Shown here one piece after another: positions 21,763 to 26,345 of a stretch of 26,345 nt of DNA; positions within the stretch are counted from its first letter, which is position 1, and each line of letters opens with the position of its first letter. The stretch covers positions 1 through 26,345 of the forward strand of contig CALZJV010000202.1 in assembly GCA_945787595.1 (NCBI GenBank), written 5' to 3'. A program made the position numbers and the translations under genes. The DNA comes from an uncultured Desulfobacterales bacterium. GTDB taxonomy: Bacteria; Desulfobacterota; Desulfobacteria; Desulfobacterales; JAFDCJ01. The notes under the pieces were generated by a model. The model was not told the origin of the DNA, searched no databases, and worked only from the letters and a program-made list of their open reading frames with translations.

Positions 21763-23757
21763 ATGGAATCAGGGAGAATTGTTGAATATATCGATCGTCA
21801 AAAAATCATGTGCGCGGTTATCCTAGAAGTAAAAAATACACGGTTGAGGCTGTTGACTGAAAACAATCGCGAGGTCAAACTTTCAGCCGGCCGGCTGCTG
21901 CATGAGGATAAAGCGCGCATTGATTTGTCCATGGGGCGGGATAACTTGGTGAGCACATTAAAGGGGGTTGCCGATAAACGCAAAGCGCTGATCCGCCAGG
22001 TGGATATCAAAGACCTGTGGGAAGTATTAAATACGGAGCAGGTGTGGATCGATCTCGAGACCATGACGGAGTTTTGTTTTCCGGAAAGTCCTTCGGGTGA
22101 TCATGAGTCGGCCATAATCCGGGCTTTTTTTGATGACAGGCTGTATTTCAAATTCAACCTTGATAAATTTTTTCCCAATTCCGCTGAGAAGGTTGCGCGG
22201 ATAGTTGCCCAGCGGCAGGAAGAGGAACGCAAAAACTGGATTGTCGAGTTCGGTGGTGATTTGTTGAAGCGCCTGTTAAACGATATACCGCCGCCTGTCG
22301 ATGCTAAAGAGGAGGATACCCAAGAAGTAATTAGCATATTGAAGTCCTATTATCTTTTTGACAAGGACATCAAGGATTATACCTTGGCCAGGGCCATGAT
22401 CAACAAAGCAGGTCTGGAGGGGACAACGGGGCTTTTTCAACTTCTTGTCAAGCTCAAGGCTTTTGATGAGAACGAAAATATCGACTTGCTGCGTTATGAG
22501 ATTGCGACTGGGTTTTCCGATGAAATCCTGAGCACTGCGCGCAACCTTGCCTTTTCCGTTCAGGACTTTTCCGGTGACCGGATGCGAAAGGATCTGACCG
22601 CGCTGCCCCTAATGACCATCGACGGACAATCCACCCTTGATTTTGACGATGCCCTCAGTATCGAAAAGGTGGGAGATCAGTACCGTCTCGGCATCCATAT
22701 TGTTGATGTCGGCCATTATGTTCGCAAGGGCGATGTTTTCGATCAGGAAGCACTTTCCCGGGGAAGTTCGATTTATATGCCCGATCAAAAAATATCCATG
22801 CTGCCGACCGAGCTTTCCGAAGGATTTTGCAGCCTGAAGGCCGGCGAGTTGCGGCCTGCCATAAGTACGATGGTGAATCTGAGCCATTCACTGGAGATTA
22901 TCGACTATGAAATCCTGCCGAGTCTAATCAATATCAAACACCAGCTCACCTATTATGACGTCAATCAGGCAGCCGACCAAAACCAGGAGGTGATGATTCT
23001 GCGCGAAATTGCAAAAAAATTTCGGCAGAGGCGGCTGGATGCCGGTGCCGTGCAGATCTCCGTGCCGGAAATCAATGTGTGGCTGGCGGATGACGGCACT
23101 ATTACCGTCAATAAGATCAATCGGGAAAGTCCCGGCAGAATGCTGGTTGCAGAACTCATGATTTTAGCCAACTGGCTTTCAGCCAGATACCTGGCCGATA
23201 ATGACATGCCGGCTATTTTTAGAACCCAGCCCGCGCCCAGGGAACGTCTTTACAGGGGAGATGAGGGCACCTTGTATCAGAACTGGATGCAGCGAAGGTT
23301 TTTAAGCCGTTTTGTTTTGAGTCACCGTTCGGATAAACACTCCGGACTGGGGCTCGATGCTTATGTGACGGTGACGTCGCCCATCCGTAAATATTTCGAC
23401 CTGGTCACCCAGCGGCAGATCCGTGCGGCACTCGGTTTAGAGCAACCTTACACTTTTGAAGAAATCGACCGGTTAATCCAATGGCTCGGAGTGCCCATGC
23501 AAAATGTGTCACGGATACAATACGGTCGACACAGGTTCTGGCTTTTGAAATACCTCGAACAGTGCATCGGCGAAAAAGAAGAAGCCATTGTGTTGAAAAA
23601 AATGCGAAATAATTATCAGATCCTCCTATCCAACTATATGGTTGAATGCGATCTTCCCATATCCGGTGGTTTTGTTTTAAAGCCCGAAGATCTTATCCAG
23701 GTGACGATCCAAAATGTCAGGGCCAGGGAAAACCAAATTGTGGTTTACATTGGTTGA
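21763..23757 (+). CDS. RNase II/R-family 3'-5' exoribonuclease (RNB domain)
   Basis: 664 residues, close to the usual length of RNase II proteins. The N-terminal 260 residues look like an S1/cold-shock-like and helical region without strong motifs. The RNB domain starts near 275: MTIDGQSTLDFDDALSIE gives Asp287, Asp293, Asp295 and Asp296, with exactly the 6-2-1 spacing of the four catalytic aspartates of E. coli RNase II (201, 207, 209, 210). VTSPIRKYFDLVTQRQI contains the conserved Arg (542). The end (DLIQVTIQNVRARENQIVV) is S1-like. The enzyme should degrade single-stranded RNA processively from 3' ends. ATG 21763 has no clear Shine-Dalgarno sequence; the next in-frame Met is residue 16. 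It is monocistronic, with repeats and hairpins downstream. Confidence 0.9.
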   Translation: MESGRIVEYIDRQKIMCAVILEVKNTRLRLLTENNREVKLSAGRLLHEDKARIDLSMGRDNLVSTLKGVADKRKALIRQVDIKDLWEVLNTEQVWIDLETMTEFCFPESPSGDHESAIIRAFFDDRLYFKFNLDKFFPNSAEKVARIVAQRQEEERKNWIVEFGGDLLKRLLNDIPPPVDAKEEDTQEVISILKSYYLFDKDIKDYTLARAMINKAGLEGTTGLFQLLVKLKAFDENENIDLLRYEIATGFSDEILSTARNLAFSVQDFSGDRMRKDLTALPLMTIDGQSTLDFDDALSIEKVGDQYRLGIHIVDVGHYVRKGDVFDQEALSRGSSIYMPDQKISMLPTELSEGFCSLKAGELRPAISTMVNLSHSLEIIDYEILPSLINIKHQLTYYDVNQAADQNQEVMILREIAKKFRQRRLDAGAVQISVPEINVWLADDGTITVNKINRESPGRMLVAELMILANWLSARYLADNDMPAIFRTQPAPRERLYRGDEGTLYQNWMQRRFLSRFVLSHRSDKHSGLGLDAYVTVTSPIRKYFDLVTQRQIRAALGLEQPYTFEEIDRLIQWLGVPMQNVSRIQYGRHRFWLLKYLEQCIGEKEEAIVLKKMRNNYQILLSNYMVECDLPISGGFVLKPEDLIQVTIQNVRARENQIVVYIG

Positions 23758-23761
23758 TGAG

Positions 23762-23811
23762 GACAGATGACAGAGGGCAGATGACAGAGGGCAGATGATA
23801 GAAGACAGAGG
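23762..23811. repeat. 14-base (2 x 7) direct repeat array
   Basis: Three successive units: GACAGATGACAGAGG-like, GCAGATGACAGAGG and GCAGATGATAGAAG, then ACAGAGG. Each 14-base unit splits into two heptamers (GCAGATG, ACAGAGG). The array begins 5 bases after the exoribonuclease stop. Confidence 0.75.
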
Positions 23812-23834
23812 AATTTGACTGCGGAAATGGGAAT

Positions 23835-23881
23835 GAGGCCTCCGGCCTCTCCGAGCCGGAAGCCTCAGGGGCCTGCGCCCC
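23835..23881. repeat. Two adjacent GC-rich hairpins
   Basis: GAGGCCTCCGGC (23835-23846) pairs with GCCGGAAGCCTC (23855-23866) with one mismatch. It is followed at once by GGGGC, CTGC, GCCCC (23868-23881), a perfect 5-bp stem. There is no T run, so a factor-independent terminator is doubtful; the pair may instead protect the 3' end of the exoribonuclease transcript. Confidence 0.55.
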
Positions 23882-24043
23882 GGAGGGAATTCGGAATGAT
23901 GGAGTTTGGAAAGAAGGGATAATGTGCTGTTGAGGAGTATAGATATAGAATGACGAATGATGAAATATTTCTCTTGAAAAAATAAATTAAATAAAATAAA
24001 TATTCATATTTAAAATAAACCTTGTTCAGGGGGCTTAGGCATA

Positions 24044-24676
24044 ATGGGAATCCAAGAGCGCAAGGAAAGAGAAAAGGAGCGGCGGCGTCAGCAGATAATG
24101 GTTGCCGCTAAACGGGTATTTTCAGATAGAGGCTTCAGTAAAGCGACCATGGAAGATATCGCCCAGGAAGCAGAGCTCAGTCCCGGTACCTTATACCTAT
24201 ACTTTAAGAACAAAGAGGAGCTTTACGCCTCCCTTTCTCTCAGGATACTTCAATATCTTCTTATTCGTGTTGAGCACGTCAACGATGAGAAAGGCGCCGG
24301 TCCGGAGGAAAAATTAAAAGCCCTGATGGACGCCATGTACGATGTCTACGAGTTTGATCCGCTTATCATTATTAACATGTTTCACCTTCAATCGAGCGAA
24401 ACGTTAAAGAATTTATCCCCTGAGCTGATGACCGAGATTAAGAATTTATCCCGCTCCTCTCTGGGTTCCATCGCCAAAATTTTCCAAGACGGCGTCGATC
24501 AGGACCTTTTTATTGACCGTCATCCGATCGCCCTAGCCGATACGTTCTGGTCCTTGTTTTCCGGTGTCGTGCTCTGGCTGACGAGCAAAAGGCTGATCAA
24601 TGAGGAAAAAGATTATCTTAAAGAGACCCTTGAGCTTGCCTTCGAACTTTTTGGCCGGGGTATTAAGAAGAATTAA
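24044..24676 (+). CDS. TetR/AcrR-family transcriptional regulator
   Basis: 210 residues. The N-terminal helix-turn-helix is unmistakable: RRQQIMVAAKRVFSDRGF, then MEDIAQEAELSPGTLYLYF with NKEEL (about residues 15-60). The C-terminal ligand-binding half (about 70-205) is helical and has no recognisable effector motif. It acts as a dimeric repressor or activator, probably of its own or a nearby gene. The nearest candidates are the convergent HAD/AIR-synthase gene, whose stop overlaps this stop by 4 bases, and the exoribonuclease upstream, but nothing in the sequence ties it to either. The upstream region is strongly AT-rich (23970-24020); no operator palindrome was confirmed. AGGGGG lies about 10 bases or more before the ATG. 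Confidence 0.9.
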   Translation: MGIQERKEREKERRRQQIMVAAKRVFSDRGFSKATMEDIAQEAELSPGTLYLYFKNKEELYASLSLRILQYLLIRVEHVNDEKGAGPEEKLKALMDAMYDVYEFDPLIIINMFHLQSSETLKNLSPELMTEIKNLSRSSLGSIAKIFQDGVDQDLFIDRHPIALADTFWSLFSGVVLWLTSKRLINEEKDYLKETLELAFELFGRGIKKN

Positions 24677-26169
24677 TAAAGCCGTGTGATTTCATCGACC
24701 TCAAACTGGGGCCATTGGGTCGGCTTTGCTTTTTTTAATGCAGTAATTCCCTGGCCTTCTTCCTGCACTTCGCCAATACAAGTCACATCGATGCCGGCCC
24801 GGCGAATTGCCGACATCAGCGATTCACAGCCTGTCTGCCGGCAGCAGATCAATAGACTGCCGGAACCGATCAGACCCAGCGGATCAATACCCAACAACCG
24901 GCATACCCTGCGGGTTTCCGTAAAGACGGGAATGGTATCCATATCTATTTTAATTTGAAATCCCCCGGCGATACTCAACTCTTGTGCTGCGGTAGCCAGC
25001 CCGCCTTCGGTGACATCATGCATGGCACTGACCGTCCCGGATTCAGCGGCAATCCGGGCTTCTGTGATGATGCTGATACTCGCCAAAAATTGGCGGCCTG
25101 AGTCAATTTCTGAATCGGCCATGCCAAGATTCTTCAAACGGTCACCAAATTCCCTGGCAATGATCGCTGTTCCCTCCACCGCGACACCTTTGGTCAGTAA
25201 TACACGGTCTCCGGGTGCCATATTGCGTTTATCGATCAAGTCACGCTTGGCGACGGTTCCCGCCATCATCCCGGTTACCACCGGTCGGGTAACGGCGTCG
25301 GTAATTTCGGTGTGTCCACCGCACAGGGTGATATCCCACTGCCGGCAGAATGCTTTCAGTTCATTTATAACGTTGCGAATTTCATACGGCGTGACACCAC
25401 ATGGGAACAACAGCGTGGTAAGAAGCCAGCGGGGTTTCGCCCCTGACGTTGCAATGTCATTGGCATTGATCAATACGGCATATTGACCGATGGAATCCGT
25501 TGCAAAGGTTATGGGATCCGATTTGAGCACCAGTATTTCTTCCGACACGACACTTACTGCCGCCGTATCCTCTCCAACACCCGGATTAATAAGTATCGAG
25601 GGATCATCAAAAACAAACTGGTTTAAATATTCGCGCAGAAGATCATTCGGCAGTTTTCCGGGGGGCAAGGGGATGCCCTGGCGCACGATGCTTTTGAGCT
25701 CGGTTAGCCGGGACATATGAAAGTCGGTTTCAACCCGAGTCTTTTTAGATAGGGTCGATGGGCCCAAATACGCGGTGAGAGCCCCGGCCTCGCGGGCGTC
25801 TCGCAAAAACTCAGGGTCCGCCGCCACGGCCAAGATATTGTGCACTGATAGTTTCATTTTTTTGGCCGTCATCGCGACCGCATTATTATCCCGGCTGTGT
25901 GCTTGCAGTTGTTCACGGCTAATGACCGTATCAAAATCCGAGATGTTGATGATGGCTACATTTTTCAGCTTTTTTTGAACGGACGTAAGGCTGTCGTCGC
26001 TGAATATGGCCAGACGAAGGCTCTTCGAGCGCAGGTATCCTACAACTGCCACAGCAGCAGGGTTGGGAGTTGGGGTGTTTATCGTCGTTGCATCATGTAT
26101 GTGGGGATCAATCAGCGTACCTTCGAGATGGAAGATCACGGCCTTGATGTGCATTGCGTCGTTTTGCAT
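24673..26169 (-). CDS. Fusion of an inactive-looking HAD domain and an AIR synthase/HypE-like domain
   Basis: 498 residues. Residues about 8-150 follow the HAD pattern (VIFHLEGTLID, SKSLRLAIFS, AVAADPEFLRDAREAGA), but motif I DxDGT has become HLEGT (His14 in place of the nucleophile, Glu16 in place of the second Asp), and the acidic motif near the end is also lost. Residues about 180-498 are PurM-like: NPGVGEDTAAV, NANDIATSGAKPRWLLTTLLFP, GGHTEITDAVTRPVVTGMM, MHDVTEGGLATAAQELS, GSGSLLI. This family (PurM, ThiL, SelD, HypE) binds ATP and forms dimers. HypE ends in a functional cysteine; this protein ends in EITRLY, so it is not a standard HypE. No hydrogenase genes are nearby. Substrate unknown. 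No good ribosome-binding site was seen at ATG 26169. Confidence 0.85.
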   Translation of the reverse strand: MQNDAMHIKAVIFHLEGTLIDPHIHDATTINTPTPNPAAVAVVGYLRSKSLRLAIFSDDSLTSVQKKLKNVAIINISDFDTVISREQLQAHSRDNNAVAMTAKKMKLSVHNILAVAADPEFLRDAREAGALTAYLGPSTLSKKTRVETDFHMSRLTELKSIVRQGIPLPPGKLPNDLLREYLNQFVFDDPSILINPGVGEDTAAVSVVSEEILVLKSDPITFATDSIGQYAVLINANDIATSGAKPRWLLTTLLFPCGVTPYEIRNVINELKAFCRQWDITLCGGHTEITDAVTRPVVTGMMAGTVAKRDLIDKRNMAPGDRVLLTKGVAVEGTAIIAREFGDRLKNLGMADSEIDSGRQFLASISIITEARIAAESGTVSAMHDVTEGGLATAAQELSIAGGFQIKIDMDTIPVFTETRRVCRLLGIDPLGLIGSGSLLICCRQTGCESLMSAIRRAGIDVTCIGEVQEEGQGITALKKAKPTQWPQFEVDEITRLY

Positions 26170-26263
26170 ACTGAATTACGAGTTATCCCTTTCTGGTTTT
26201 AGGCATCAGTATCCCCGGCAACATGCAGGAATTTTTTGTGATTGAATTTATTCAAAATCGAAA

Positions 26264-26284
26264 ACCTGGTCCTCAGGGCCAGGT
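26264..26284. repeat. Hairpin with CCTGG/CCAGG arms
   Basis: ACCTGG (26264-26269) pairs with CCAGGT (26279-26284), extended inward by a T-G and two C-G pairs around loop TCA. Similar CCTGG elements are at 5101-5114 (inside the kinase gene) and 13929-13942. Confidence 0.5.
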
Positions 26285-26323
26285 CAGAGGTGATCGGCTC
26301 TGCCATAGATCAAATCTGTTCAA

Positions 26324-26345
26324 GGTTTCAGGTTTCAGGTTTCAG
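26324..26345. repeat. Heptamer array GGTTTCA, running off the window
   Basis: Three perfect units of GGTTTCA (26324-26344) and the first base of a fourth at the last base of the window; its full length cannot be seen. Confidence 0.75.

Noticed and set aside
23762..23811. Possible CRISPR array
   Set aside because: The units are 14 bases with no spacers between them and there are no cas genes; it is a tandem repeat.

Overview
The window reads as a chromosomal segment of an anaerobic, signalling-rich bacterium, most plausibly a Desulfobacterota (deltaproteobacterial) sulfate reducer or relative. The pointers are a formate-tetrahydrofolate ligase gene (Wood-Ljungdahl methyl branch), very many receiver-domain proteins, a B12-binding-type radical SAM protein, a sigma-54-type promoter, and intergenic arrays of short A- or G-rich repeats. 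This placement is inference; there is no rRNA or other phylogenetic marker here.

Region 1 (1-13721, all + strand) is a long signal-transduction island. After the tail of a receiver-domain protein (1-120) and a 474-base spacer with a good sigma-54 promoter match (493-509) come a pseudo-receiver protein, a truncated substrate-binding lipoprotein, an intact ABC_sub_bind-type periplasmic binding protein with no permease or ATPase beside it, a very large hybrid histidine kinase (Cache-like sensor, HAMP, PAS, HisKA/HATPase, two receivers) and an HPt domain separated from the kinase by what looks like one extra base. Next are a receiver-histidine kinase, two receiver-HD-GYP proteins (the second with an eroded active site), an HDOD protein, a receiver-PAS-like protein, a double receiver protein and a receiver-PP2C phosphatase of the RsbU/SpoIIE type. 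None has a DNA-binding output domain. Outputs are probably c-di-GMP turnover and a partner-switching cascade.

Region 2 (13722-21607) is mainly on the - strand: a radical SAM protein, a broken formate-tetrahydrofolate ligase gene with two out-of-frame internal deletions and a clear terminator, and a two-gene heterodimeric ABC exporter with overlapping genes and asymmetric ATPase sites.

Region 3 (21608-26345) holds a promoter region divergent from the exporter, an RNase II/R-family exoribonuclease with all four catalytic aspartates, a TetR-family regulator and, convergent with it, a protein fusing an inactive-looking HAD domain to an AIR-synthase/HypE-like domain.

The most striking pattern not explained by genes is a set of intergenic arrays with different sequences but a common 7-base period (286-375, 9685-9736, 13751-13778, 15680-15707, 15829-15912, 23762-23811, 26324-26345). 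The same kind of sequence also appears inside the coding sequence of the hybrid kinase (5011-5215), where it adds about 72 residues to the second receiver domain. All calls were made by reading the sequence; no database search was possible.
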